From contig JBFLWE010000004.1 of NCBI GenBank assembly GCA_040758375.1, positions 47,887-111,886 on the forward strand: DNA of 64,000 nucleotides. Reading direction: 5' to 3'. Source of the DNA: CAMLIZ01 sp040758375 (GTDB lineage Bacteria > Pseudomonadota > Gammaproteobacteria > Burkholderiales > Burkholderiaceae_C). Positions 47,134 to 55,212 of the stretch are shown here, piece by piece; within the stretch, counting starts at the first letter, position 1, and each line of letters opens with the position of its first letter. The position numbers and the translations under genes were made by a program. The notes under the pieces are model-generated. The model saw only the letters and a program-made list of their open reading frames with translations. It made no database searches and was not told the DNA's origin.

Positions 47134-48461
47134 ACGTGACCAAACGACTTTCGCACCCCTCGGCCGTCCTGGCGCTGGCATTCCTCGCTGCCATCGCCTT
47201 CGGCACCCTGCTGCTGATGCTGCCCGGCGCCACCGCGTCGGGCGCCGGCGCGCCCTGGATCACCGCGCTGTTCACCGCCACCTCCGCGGTGTGCGTGACC
47301 GGGCTGGTGGTGGTGGACACCGGCAGCTACTGGTCGGGCTGGGGGCAGGCCGCGATCCTGGGCCTGTTCCAGCTGGGCGGCTTCGGGATCATGACCTCGG
47401 CCACGCTGCTGGGGCTGCTGGTCAACCGGCAGCTGCGCTTGCGCTCGCGGCTGCTGCTGCAGGCGGAAACCCACTCGCTCGGGCTCGGCGACGTGAAAAG
47501 CGTGGCCCGGCTGGTGCTGGCCGTCACCGTGGTGGTCGAGCTCGCGGCCACGCTGGTGCTCGCGCTGCGCTTTCACGTGGGCTACGGCATGCAGTGGTCC
47601 CAGGCGCTGTGGCATGGCCTGTTCCACGCGGTGTCGGCCTTCAACAACGCCGGCTTTTCCACCTGGAGCGACAGCGTGGTGCGCTTCGTGCGCGACGCCT
47701 GGGTGCTGGTGCCGCTGATGCTGGCCATCGTGATCGGCGGCCTGGGCTTCCCGGTGCTGCACGAAACCCTGATGCGACGCGGCCCGGTGCGCTCGATCCA
47801 CACCGTGCTCACGCTCTGGGGCACGGCCTTCCTGCTGGCCGGCGGCACGGCGGCGCTGCTGCTGGCCGAATCGGGCAATGCCGCCACCTTCGGCGCGATG
47901 GACGGGCCCTCGCGCCTGCTGGCCGCGGCCTTCACCTCGGTGTCGGCGCGCACCGCGGGTTTCAACGCGGTGGACATCGGCAGCCTGACGCTGGAGTCGC
48001 TCAACCTGCACTACCTGCTGATGTTCATCGGCGGCGGCAGCGCCGGCACCGCCGGCGGCGTGAAGGTGACCACCTTCTTCGTGCTGCTGCTGATCGTGTG
48101 GAACGAGATCCGCGGCCACCAGGATGTCGAGTTCCGCCAACGCCGCGTCTCCACCGCCGTGCAGCGGCAGGCGTTGACCATCCTGGTGCTCAGCGCCGGC
48201 GCGGTGGTGCTGGCCACGCTGGCCCTGGTGCCGATGACGCGCCTGCCCTACGAGAAGGTGTTGTTCGAGGTGATCTCGGCCTTCGGCACCGTGGGCCTGT
48301 CCACCGGCATCACGGCCGAGCTGCCGCCGGCCGGGCAGCTGATACTCGTGGCGCTCATGTATGCAGGGCGCGTGGGCGTGGTCACCCTGGCGGCCGCCAT
48401 CGCGGTGAACCAGCTGCGGCGCGCCTATCGCTATCCGGAGGAGAAGCCAATTGTTGGGTAG
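47130..48461 (+). CDS. ktrB: KtrB/TrkH-type potassium uptake channel subunit
   Basis: A 443-residue membrane protein with the four pore loops of the SKT superfamily: TSAVCVTGLVVVDT, AFNNAGFSTWSDS, SARTAGFNAVDIG and AFGTVGLSTGIT. Length and the simple N-terminus fit KtrB better than TrkH. The start is TTG at 47130 or GTG at 47136; both lie in or at the edge of the hairpin at 47103-47133 and no ribosome site is visible. It is followed by ktrA with an 11-base overlap. Takes up K+ with Na+ or H+. Confidence 0.9.
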   Translation: MHVTKRLSHPSAVLALAFLAAIAFGTLLLMLPGATASGAGAPWITALFTATSAVCVTGLVVVDTGSYWSGWGQAAILGLFQLGGFGIMTSATLLGLLVNRQLRLRSRLLLQAETHSLGLGDVKSVARLVLAVTVVVELAATLVLALRFHVGYGMQWSQALWHGLFHAVSAFNNAGFSTWSDSVVRFVRDAWVLVPLMLAIVIGGLGFPVLHETLMRRGPVRSIHTVLTLWGTAFLLAGGTAALLLAESGNAATFGAMDGPSRLLAAAFTSVSARTAGFNAVDIGSLTLESLNLHYLLMFIGGGSAGTAGGVKVTTFFVLLLIVWNEIRGHQDVEFRQRRVSTAVQRQALTILVLSAGAVVLATLALVPMTRLPYEKVLFEVISAFGTVGLSTGITAELPPAGQLILVALMYAGRVGVVTLAAAIAVNQLRRAYRYPEEKPIVG

Positions 48462-49116
48462 AACGGACGCAGACAGCGTGGTGGTGATCGGCCTGGGCCG
48501 CTTTGGCTCGGGCGTGGCGCGCGCGCTCAGCGAGCTGGGCCACGACGTGCTCGCGCTGGACACCAGCGCCGAGGCGGTGCAGGCGCACTCGGGCGTGCTC
48601 GGGCACGTGGTGCAGGCCGATGCCACCGACATGGCCACGCTCAAGCAGCTGGGCGTGGGCGAGTTCCAGCACGCGGTGGTGAGCATCGGGCAGAACCTCG
48701 AAGCCAGCGTGCTCAGCATCCTCAACCTGAGCCAGATGGGCGTGAAGGACATCTGGGCCAAGGCCAACAACGCGCAGCACGGCCGCATCGCCGAGCGCGT
48801 GGGCGCGCATCACGTGGTGTTCCCCGAGTCCGACATGGGCCAGCGGGTGGCGCACCTCGTCACCGGCAAGATGATCGACTTCATCGAATTCGAGGACGAC
48901 TTCGCGATCGCCAAGACCCGCGCCCCGCGCGAGACGCACGACAAGCCGCTGTCGGAGTCGGCGGTGCGCACGCGCCACGGCGTCACCGTGGTGGGCATCA
49001 AGCGCCGTCACCAGGATTTCATCTACGCCCGGCAGGACACCGTGGTGCAGGCCGGCGACCTGCTCATCGTGGCCGGCCCCACGCGCGCGATCGAGCGCTT
49101 TGCCGCGCGCTTCTGA
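48451..49116 (+). CDS. ktrA: KtrA/TrkA-type potassium uptake regulatory subunit
   Basis: A 221-residue cytosolic RCK protein. The N-terminal NAD/ATP-binding fold has VVIGLGRFGSGVARAL near residue 10 and VVQADATDMATLKQLGV; the C-terminal TrkA_C domain spans about 140-221 (TRHGVTVVGIKRR). A strong GGAGGAG seven bases before supports the TTG start at 48451. It gates KtrB by nucleotide binding. Confidence 0.93.
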   Translation: MLGRTDADSVVVIGLGRFGSGVARALSELGHDVLALDTSAEAVQAHSGVLGHVVQADATDMATLKQLGVGEFQHAVVSIGQNLEASVLSILNLSQMGVKDIWAKANNAQHGRIAERVGAHHVVFPESDMGQRVAHLVTGKMIDFIEFEDDFAIAKTRAPRETHDKPLSESAVRTRHGVTVVGIKRRHQDFIYARQDTVVQAGDLLIVAGPTRAIERFAARF

Positions 49117-49127
49117 GCGCCGTCCAC

Positions 49128-49364
49128 TCAGCCCGGCGCGGCGGAGTCCCGGTCGAGCAGGGTCTTGCGCTTCACGTACTCCTCGGCATCGATCTCGCCG
49201 TTGGCCAGCCGGCGGCGCAACACCTCGTGAGGCGTCTCGCGCGGCCCGCGCCGCCGCGGCGAGGGCCGCGTCCAGACGATGTAGAGCAGCACGCCGATCA
49301 GCACGGACCAGAAGATCCACCACAGCCCGTGCATGCCCACCATGTAGCCGCCGTCATAGAACAT
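49128..49364 (-). CDS. Small membrane protein with SHOCT domain
   Basis: A 78-residue protein with one N-terminal membrane helix (GLWWIFWSVLIGVLLYIVW), a basic linker and a C-terminal SHOCT motif (EVLRRRLANGEIDAEEYVKR). SHOCT proteins are common small partners of membrane stress functions without known activity. GGAGG precedes the ATG. It is convergent with ktrA. Confidence 0.82.
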   Translation of the reverse strand: MFYDGGYMVGMHGLWWIFWSVLIGVLLYIVWTRPSPRRRGPRETPHEVLRRRLANGEIDAEEYVKRKTLLDRDSAAPG

Positions 49365-49471
49365 ACGCTTCCTCCATCGGGTTGCATCGGACCCGCTGTC
49401 GCCGCGAGCGCGGCCAGGCGGCTGCAAGCGACAGACGCAACCGAGCATGCGGGCTGCGAGGCGGCCGGGCG

Positions 49472-49485
49472 CTGACGGCGATCAA
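49472..49485 (+). promoter_or_regulatory. FNR/ANR-like dyad before the P450 gene
   Basis: CTGAC-GGCG-ATCAA matches the TTGAT-N4-ATCAA consensus at eight of ten positions. It lies in the 259-base gap between the SHOCT gene and the cytochrome P450, about 140 bases before the P450 ATG. Nothing else was seen in that gap. Tentative. Confidence 0.25.
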
Positions 49486-49623
49486 GCCGGCGCCATGGCG
49501 CCGGCTGCCGGCGCGGGCGCGTCCTCGGCGCCACCGGTCCGGTGACGCGCACTGCGCCGCGCTCGGGCGATGCTTCGGCGCAGACCGAAGCGTCGCGGAC
49601 AGGGGCCGGGCAAGAATCGCCCC

Positions 49624-50784
49624 ATGCCTTCATCAGCAGCACCGGGCGCCCCGGAAGACCCGGTCCGCGCCGCCACGCACCCCGACCCCTACCCCTACTA
49701 CGCCGCGCTGCGTGCGCAGGCGCCGCTGGCCTTCGACCCTCGCCTGAAGATGTGGGTCGCGGCACGCGCGAGCGTGGTGGCCGAGGTGCTGGCCCATCCC
49801 GCCTGCCGCGTGCGGCCTGCAGCGGAGCCGGTGCCGCGCGCGATTGCCGCCACGGCCGCCGGCGACGTGTTCGGCCGCCTGGTGCGCATGAACGAGGGGC
49901 CGGCGCACGCCTGCGGCAAGCGTGCGCTCGAACAGGCCTTGCGCGCCGTGGACCTCGATGAGGTGCAGGCCTTGGCGCTCCAGCAGGCCCTGGCCTTGGG
50001 ACCCGCGCTCGATGATCCTGCCGCGCTCGGCGACTGGGCCTTCGACGTGCCGCTGCACGGCGTGGCGGCGCTGCTCGGCTTGCAGCCAGGGCCGGCGCTG
50101 GGCGATGCGATGCGGCGCTTCGTCGCCTGCCTCTCGCCTTTGAGCACGGCAGAGCAGCTCGCGGCGGCGGGCGACGCCGCCGCGCAATTGCAGCAGGAAG
50201 TACGCGCCTTGCTCGATGCCCGCAAGGCCGGGCTTGCACAGCGGGTGCGCGTGCAAGGCTGGTCCGACGAGGACTCGCTGGTCGCCAACCTGGTGGGCCT
50301 GATGTCGCAGACCTTCGACGCCACCGCCGGCCTGGTGGGCAACTGCATCGTCGCGCTGCTGCAAAGGCCCGCGCTGCTGCGGCGCCTGCGCGAGCAGCCC
50401 GAAGGCGTGGCGGGCTTCGTGCGCGAGGTCAGCCGCTTCGACCCTTCGGTGCAGAACACGCGGCGCTTCGTGCACGAGCCCATGGCGCTGCACGGCAACG
50501 CGCTGCAGCCGGGCGATGCGGTGCTGGTGCTGCTGGGCGCCGCCGCGCGCGACACTGAGGCAGACCCGCGGGCGGACGTGTTCGATCCTGCGCGGCCTGC
50601 GGGTCCGATCGCCGGCTTCGGCGCCGGGCGCCATGCCTGCCCGGGCCATGCCATCGCGCGGGCCCTGGCCAGCGGCGCGGTCACCTTCTTGCTGCGCCAG
50701 GGGGGCGCGCTGGAGGCTGGCACACTGCGCTGGACCTACCGCCCTTCCGCCAACACACGCATTCCGCAGTTCGCCGCTGCCTGA
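49624..50784 (+). CDS. Cytochrome P450
   Basis: A 386-residue bacterial P450. The haem thiolate loop is FGAGRHACPGHAIAR with the cysteine near residue 339, the K-helix ExxR is in VREVSRF, and the I-helix is atypical (SQTFDATAG in place of AGxDT). The start at 49624 is chosen because the sequence upstream is Arg/Lys-rich and unconserved. It monooxygenates an unknown substrate; no ferredoxin is coded nearby. It is followed after 14 bases by an ArsR-type regulator. Confidence 0.9.
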   Translation: MPSSAAPGAPEDPVRAATHPDPYPYYAALRAQAPLAFDPRLKMWVAARASVVAEVLAHPACRVRPAAEPVPRAIAATAAGDVFGRLVRMNEGPAHACGKRALEQALRAVDLDEVQALALQQALALGPALDDPAALGDWAFDVPLHGVAALLGLQPGPALGDAMRRFVACLSPLSTAEQLAAAGDAAAQLQQEVRALLDARKAGLAQRVRVQGWSDEDSLVANLVGLMSQTFDATAGLVGNCIVALLQRPALLRRLREQPEGVAGFVREVSRFDPSVQNTRRFVHEPMALHGNALQPGDAVLVLLGAAARDTEADPRADVFDPARPAGPIAGFGAGRHACPGHAIARALASGAVTFLLRQGGALEAGTLRWTYRPSANTRIPQFAAA

Positions 50785-50798
50785 AAACGCCCAGTGCC

Positions 50799-51545
50799 AT
50801 GGCCCGCCCACCCGCACCGCCCCACGAACCCCGGCTGGCCCGCGTGGGCGCGATGGTCGGCGACCCCGCGCGCTCGCGCATGCTCGCCTACCTGTTGAAC
50901 GGCCATTTCGCCAGCGCGGGCGAACTGGCCGAGGCCGCTTCGGTGAGCGCCTCCACGGCCAGCGGTCACCTCGCCCAGCTGCTCGCGAACGGCCTGCTCG
51001 CCTGCGAGCAGCGCGGCCGCCACCGCTATTTCCGCCTGGCCGACGCCGAAGTGGCGCATGCGCTCGAGGCGCTGGCCCTGCTGGCCGAACGCGGCCCGCA
51101 TGACAAGGCCTGGTCGGCGCCGGCACGCCAGCGGCTGCGCTATGCCCGGCGCTGCTATGGCCACCTGGCCGGCACGCTGGGCGTGGCCTTGTACGACACC
51201 CTGCTCGCCAACGCCTGCCTGCACAGCGGCCCGCAGGGGCTGCATCTCACGCCGCAGGGCCAGGCCTGGCTGGCGCGCATCGGCTGCACGCCGCGGCCGG
51301 CGCGCGCCGGCGCGCGCTTTGCGTACCCTTGCCTCGATTGGTCGGAACGCCGGGACCACCTCGCCGGCAGCCTGGCGACCGACCTGCTGGAGCACTTCGT
51401 GGCCCAGGGCTGGCTCGCGCCTGACGCCGTCCACCGCGGCCTCGCGCTCACGCCGCGCGGGCGGCAGCAGTTGTTGCCGGAGCTCAGCCCGCTTTGCCCA
51501 GCGGCCGGGGGCTCCATCAATGCAGCGGTTCCACCGCAGGCATGA
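50799..51545 (+). CDS. ArsR-type winged-helix regulator with C-terminal extension
   Basis: A 248-residue protein. Residues 10-95 form an ArsR-like winged helix (MVGDPARSRMLAYLLNG, SASTASGHLAQLLANGLL). The extra C-terminal 150 residues (ARFAYPCLDWSERRDHLAGS) follow a known long subfamily of ArsR proteins with a conserved CLDW-SERR block. It lies just downstream of the P450 and may control it. Its 3' end overlaps the small gene on the opposite strand by 29 bases. Confidence 0.87.
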   Translation: MARPPAPPHEPRLARVGAMVGDPARSRMLAYLLNGHFASAGELAEAASVSASTASGHLAQLLANGLLACEQRGRHRYFRLADAEVAHALEALALLAERGPHDKAWSAPARQRLRYARRCYGHLAGTLGVALYDTLLANACLHSGPQGLHLTPQGQAWLARIGCTPRPARAGARFAYPCLDWSERRDHLAGSLATDLLEHFVAQGWLAPDAVHRGLALTPRGRQQLLPELSPLCPAAGGSINAAVPPQA

Positions 51546-51732
51546 AGAACTCGCGGCCGATGACCGTGCGCGCGTACAGGTAGTTGTTGAGCGCGGGCTG
51601 GCTCAGCGAATCCATGTCCACATGGCCGTGGCCGTCGCACGGGAAGGCATAGCCGCGCCCTTCGTCGAACAGGGACCTGAAGCGAAGCACGTAGCGGGCC
51701 GCGGCGCAGGTGGCGGATTCGGCGTTGTTCAT
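51517..51732 (-). CDS. Small conserved cytosolic protein of unknown function
   Basis: A 71-residue protein without signal or membrane segment: AARYVLRFRSLFDEGRGYAF, PCDGHGHVDMDSLSQPAL and LYARTVIGREFFMPAV. The text is strongly patterned and I recall similar conserved proteins in Burkholderiales, but no function is known. Convergent with the ArsR-type gene. Confidence 0.72.
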   Translation of the reverse strand: MNNAESATCAAARYVLRFRSLFDEGRGYAFPCDGHGHVDMDSLSQPALNNYLYARTVIGREFFMPAVEPLH

Positions 51733-51830
51733 GGTGCGCTCCAAAAGAGGGTTGGGAGATCCTGTGCTGCCAAAGTTAGAAGGCCGGAGCAAACCGCCCG
51801 ACAACGGGCCTCAACGGTGCGAAACGCTGT

Positions 51831-52994
51831 GTGAACGGCCGGTGTCCGCTGCGTGACACGGCCCGGCGGGCGCCCGGCGCGCTTGCGGCGCATCAAGCCG
51901 CGGCGCGCGAGCGAAGCGCAGGCTTCGTCCTTGTGGAACCGCCCCGCCCCTTGCAACCCGGCGCGCCGGACACCGGCCACGACCCGGCTGCCAAGCTGCA
52001 TTTCCTGCTGTCGCCGGCAGCGCACGGCGCGGATGCGGACGCCGCCGAACTGATCGAGACCCACATGTCCTGGGTGGTGCTGTGCGGCGAGCGCGCGCTG
52101 AAGATGAAGAAGCCGGTGCGCTATGCCTTTCTCGACTTTTCCACGCCGGCGGCACGCGAGCACGACGCGCGCGAAGAGCTGCGCCTCAACCGCCGGCTGG
52201 CGCCGCAGGTCTATCTGGGGCTGCTCGCCCTGCAGTGGCACGAGGGCGAGTTCAGCCTGCTGCCGGCCGAGCAGTTGCCCGCCCCGGGCGACACCGTGGA
52301 CTGGCTGGTGCTGATGCAGCGCCTGCCGGCGCACGACATGCTGGACTCGATGATCGCGCGCCAGGCGGTGCGGCCCTGGCACATCGACCTGCTGGCGCAA
52401 AGGCTGGCCGGCTTCTACCGCCATGCCGCACGTGCCGACGTGTGCAGTGAGGAATACGTGGCGCGCATCGAGCGCGAGCAGCAGGCCAACCGGGCGGTTC
52501 TGCTCGACCCGCGCTTTCGCACCGGCGCGGCGCAGGAGGCGCTGGACCGCTTCGCGCAGGCGCTGACCGGGCACACCGGCCTGCTGCACCAGCGCGTGCG
52601 CCAGGAGCGCATCGTCGACGGCCACGGCGACCTGCGGCCCGAGCATGTGTGCCTGCTGCAGCCGCCGGTGCTGATCGACTGCCTGGAGTTCGACCCCGCG
52701 CTGCGCGAGGTGGACCCGTTCGACGAGCTCGCCTTCCTGGGCATGGAATGCCAGGTGGCGGGCGCCGGCTGGATCGGTCCGCGGCTGTGGGCCGCCTGTG
52801 CCGAGCAGCTCGACGACCGTCCGCCGGCGGCCTTGCGGCAGCTGTACTGGGCACGCCGCGCGCTGGTCAGGGCGCGGCTGTCGGTGGCCCACCTGCTCGA
52901 CCCGCAGCCGCGCACGCCCGGGCGCTGGCTGCCGCGCGGCGCGCAATACCTGGCGCAGGCGATGGGCGCGCTTCAGCGGCTCCAGGCGGCGTGA
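51831..52994 (+). CDS. APH-fold kinase-like protein (COG2187 type)
   Basis: Up to 387 residues of an aminoglycoside-phosphotransferase-fold protein. Lys in ERALKMKKPVRYAFLDFST and the catalytic block VDGHGDLRPEHVCLL with metal-binding DCLEFDPALREVDPFDELA match COG2187, proteins of unknown substrate often fused to a P-loop kinase; here only the APH part is present. The first 34 codons overlap a possible promoter element; GTG at 51933 is a credible later start. Its 3' end overlaps the PRPP synthetase gene by 22 bases. Confidence 0.82.
   Translation: MNGRCPLRDTARRAPGALAAHQAAARERSAGFVLVEPPRPLQPGAPDTGHDPAAKLHFLLSPAAHGADADAAELIETHMSWVVLCGERALKMKKPVRYAFLDFSTPAAREHDAREELRLNRRLAPQVYLGLLALQWHEGEFSLLPAEQLPAPGDTVDWLVLMQRLPAHDMLDSMIARQAVRPWHIDLLAQRLAGFYRHAARADVCSEEYVARIEREQQANRAVLLDPRFRTGAAQEALDRFAQALTGHTGLLHQRVRQERIVDGHGDLRPEHVCLLQPPVLIDCLEFDPALREVDPFDELAFLGMECQVAGAGWIGPRLWAACAEQLDDRPPAALRQLYWARRALVRARLSVAHLLDPQPRTPGRWLPRGAQYLAQAMGALQRLQAA
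51881..51896. repeat. 16-base element identical to one at 25769
   Basis: GCTTGCGGCGCATCAA, with an FNR/ANR-like TTG-N8-TCAA layout, sits just upstream of the alternative GTG start at 51933 and 149 bases from the small gene on the other strand. Identity with the element at 25769 may be chance codon use (Leu-Arg-Arg-Ile-Lys). Confidence 0.25.
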
Positions 52995-53929
52995 CTCTCG
53001 CGCAGCGCGCGCACGAACAACGGCGCCGCGCTCACCGTGAGCAGCTTGGCCCGCAGCGGGCTCTCGGCCGGCACGCGGAACGCCGGCACGCTGTCGCTGA
53101 CCACCACGCGGTCGATCGCCGGGTCGGCCAGCAACTCGTGCGCCGGCCCGACGAACAGCCCGTGCGCGGCGCAGGCGACCACGCGCTGCGCGCCCGCTGC
53201 CCGCAGCGACCGCGCCGCGCGCAGCAGCGTGCCGCCGGTGGCGATAAGGTCGTCGAGCAGCAGCACCGTCGCGCCCTTCACCTCGCCGGCCACGAGGTCG
53301 AAGCCGCTGACCACGCCTTCGCTGCGGCGCTTGTCCACCATGGCAAAGCCCACCGGCTGGCGCAGCCGCGCCTGCAGCGCCTCGCGCCACAGCTGCGCCC
53401 GCTTCACGCCACCGGGGTCGGGCGAGGCCACCACCAGCGGCGCGCCGGCCTGCTGCAGCGCAAACTCGGTGAAGGCCTCGTGCGCCTGCAGCAGCTGCGC
53501 CGGGCAGCGGAAGGCGTTTTCCAACGCCGCCGGGTTGTGCGCTTCCAGCACGAACACCTGCGCTGTGCCCACCGACTCCATCAGCTGCGCCAGGTAGCGC
53601 TGGCCCAGCGGATCGAAAGGCTTGGTGCGCCGGTCCTTGCGACCGTAGGCCATGTAGGGCAGCACCGCGCTCACGCGCGCAGCGCCGTGGTCGCGCAGCG
53701 CGGCGATGAACATCAACAGGCCGAACAGCTTGTCGTGCGGGCTGTCCTGCGGCCCGCCGTGCAGGCCTTGCAACACGTAGACGTCGTCGCCGCGCGGGTC
53801 GACCAGCGGGCGCAGCTTGCGTTCGCCGTCCTCGAACACGCGTTGCTCGTGCGGCGCGATCACGATGTCGAGGCCGGCAGCGATGTCATGTGCCAGCGTG
53901 CCGGCGGCGTCGAGGTCGAAGAGCAACAT
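52973..53929 (-). CDS. prs: Ribose-phosphate pyrophosphokinase (PRPP synthetase), second copy
   Basis: A 318-residue PRPP synthetase-like enzyme with EDGERKLRPLVDPRGDDVYV, YMAYGRKDRRTKPFDP as ATP loop, VVASPDPGGVKRA and the PRPP loop LLLDDLIATGGTLLRAA. It is about as divergent from housekeeping Prs as the first copy but not its close relative. It starts two bases after the phosphoribosyltransferase stop, so product and consumer of PRPP are translated together. Confidence 0.9.
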   Translation of the reverse strand: MLLFDLDAAGTLAHDIAAGLDIVIAPHEQRVFEDGERKLRPLVDPRGDDVYVLQGLHGGPQDSPHDKLFGLLMFIAALRDHGAARVSAVLPYMAYGRKDRRTKPFDPLGQRYLAQLMESVGTAQVFVLEAHNPAALENAFRCPAQLLQAHEAFTEFALQQAGAPLVVASPDPGGVKRAQLWREALQARLRQPVGFAMVDKRRSEGVVSGFDLVAGEVKGATVLLLDDLIATGGTLLRAARSLRAAGAQRVVACAAHGLFVGPAHELLADPAIDRVVVSDSVPAFRVPAESPLRAKLLTVSAAPLFVRALRESHAAWSR

Positions 53930-53931
53930 GG

Positions 53932-54573
53932 TCAGCGGCTGAACTCGTGCATCAGCGCCATCACCTCTTCGTCGGAGGTCTGCGCGAAGTCGCGGTAGTG
54001 GGACCCCACCGCGCCGAAGAATTCCGGCGCCGACAGGCACACCAGCTCGTCCACCTCGCCGCGCAGGCGGGGCAACTCCTCGGCCGGCGCCACCGGCACG
54101 GCGAGCACGATGCGTGCCGGCTTGCGCCAGCGCAGCGCGGTGATGGCTGCGCGCACGGTGGTGCCGGTGGCGATGCCGTCGTCCACCAGCACGGCCGTCC
54201 TGCCCTGCAGTTCCAGCGGCACACGCGCGCCGAGATAAAGCCGGCGCCGGCGCTCGATCTCCCGCAGCTGGCGCGGCACCTCGTGGTGCACGTAGTCGCG
54301 CGGGGTGCCGCTCAGCGCCAGCGTCTCCTCGTCGATCTCGAGCGCGGGCTCGCCGCCGTCGGCCACGGCGGCCACGGCCAGCTCGGGCTGCGCCGGCGCG
54401 CCGATCTTGCGCACCAGCAGCAGGTCCAGCGGCGCCTTCAGCGCGCGCGCCACTTCCGCGGCCACGGGCACCCCGCCGCGCGGCAGCGCCAGCACCACCG
54501 GCTCGTCGAGTTGTAGCTGCCGCAACCGGGCGGCCAGTTGCCGGCCGGCGTCGGCCCGGTCTTCGAACACCAT
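53932..54573 (-). CDS. Phosphoribosyltransferase family protein
   Basis: A 213-residue protein with a type I phosphoribosyltransferase fold: VVLALPRGGVPVAAEVARAL near residue 24, LVRKIGAPAQPELAVAAV, and the PRPP loop AVLVDDGIATGTTVRAAI near 125. The ATG at 54573 has AGGAG upstream; one at 54600 would add nine residues. Such proteins often lie beside stress and low-oxygen genes; the base accepted is unknown. Divergent from the universal stress gene. Confidence 0.88.
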   Translation of the reverse strand: MVFEDRADAGRQLAARLRQLQLDEPVVLALPRGGVPVAAEVARALKAPLDLLLVRKIGAPAQPELAVAAVADGGEPALEIDEETLALSGTPRDYVHHEVPRQLREIERRRRLYLGARVPLELQGRTAVLVDDGIATGTTVRAAITALRWRKPARIVLAVPVAPAEELPRLRGEVDELVCLSAPEFFGAVGSHYRDFAQTSDEEVMALMHEFSR

Positions 54574-54610
54574 GGCCTTCTCCTGTTGACGCTCAACCAT
54601 CGCCCCGGCC

Positions 54611-54647
54611 GTGCCCGGGCGGTATGAGAAATCTCAAGCCCGGGCAC
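54611..54647. repeat. Nested inverted repeats in the usp / phosphoribosyltransferase divergent gap
   Basis: GTGCCCGGGC and GCCCGGGCAC form a perfect 10-base stem around a 17-base loop that itself contains the palindrome TGAGAAATCTCA (5-base arms). It lies 38 bases before the phosphoribosyltransferase start and 85 bases before the stress gene. Could be a shared operator or an mRNA leader hairpin. Confidence 0.55.
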
Positions 54648-54731
54648 ACCCCGTGCCCGAAGAATAGGCTTGTCCGCTGCACGGCCGGGAGCGGACGCCC
54701 TGCGCGATCCGGCCCGCGAGAGAGATCACAC

Positions 54732-55184
54732 ATGTACAGCCGAATCCTGGTTCCGATCGATGGCAGCGCCACCGCCGAGCGCGGCCTGCAGGAGGCGATT
54801 GCACTGGCCACGCAGCTGAAGTCGCAGCTGGTGCTCGCCCATATCGTGGACGACTACCCGATCATGGTCGAGATGGCCTCGGCGGTGAACTTCGAGGAAG
54901 CGCGCCGCGGCATGCTCAAGTTCGGCGAACAGCTGCTCGAAAAGGCCCGCCAGCGCACGGCCGAGGCCGGCGTGTCGTGCGAGGCGGTGTTGCGCGAGGT
55001 GACCTCCATCCGCGCGGCCGACGCCATCGTCGAAGAGGCGACCAAGCGCGACTGCAAGCTCATCGTGATGGGCACGCACGGACGCCGCGGCTTCAACCGC
55101 CTGGCCATGGGCAGCGACGCCGAGCTGGTGCTGCGCGAGTCGCCGGTGCCGGTGCTGCTGGTGCGGCGCGCCGAGCCGAAGTGA
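54732..55184 (+). CDS. Universal stress protein (UspA family)
   Basis: A 150-residue Usp domain: ILVPIDGSATAERGLQEAI at the start and the ATP-binding motif GTHGRRGFNRLAMGSDAE (G-2x-G-9x-GS) near residue 117. The presence of that motif puts it in the ATP-binding class. Usp proteins are induced by growth arrest and low oxygen. Its promoter region is shared with the phosphoribosyltransferase operon. Confidence 0.94.
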   Translation: MYSRILVPIDGSATAERGLQEAIALATQLKSQLVLAHIVDDYPIMVEMASAVNFEEARRGMLKFGEQLLEKARQRTAEAGVSCEAVLREVTSIRAADAIVEEATKRDCKLIVMGTHGRRGFNRLAMGSDAELVLRESPVPVLLVRRAEPK

Positions 55185-55212
55185 GTGCCGGTCGCGCACG
55201 CCGGCCGCGACC

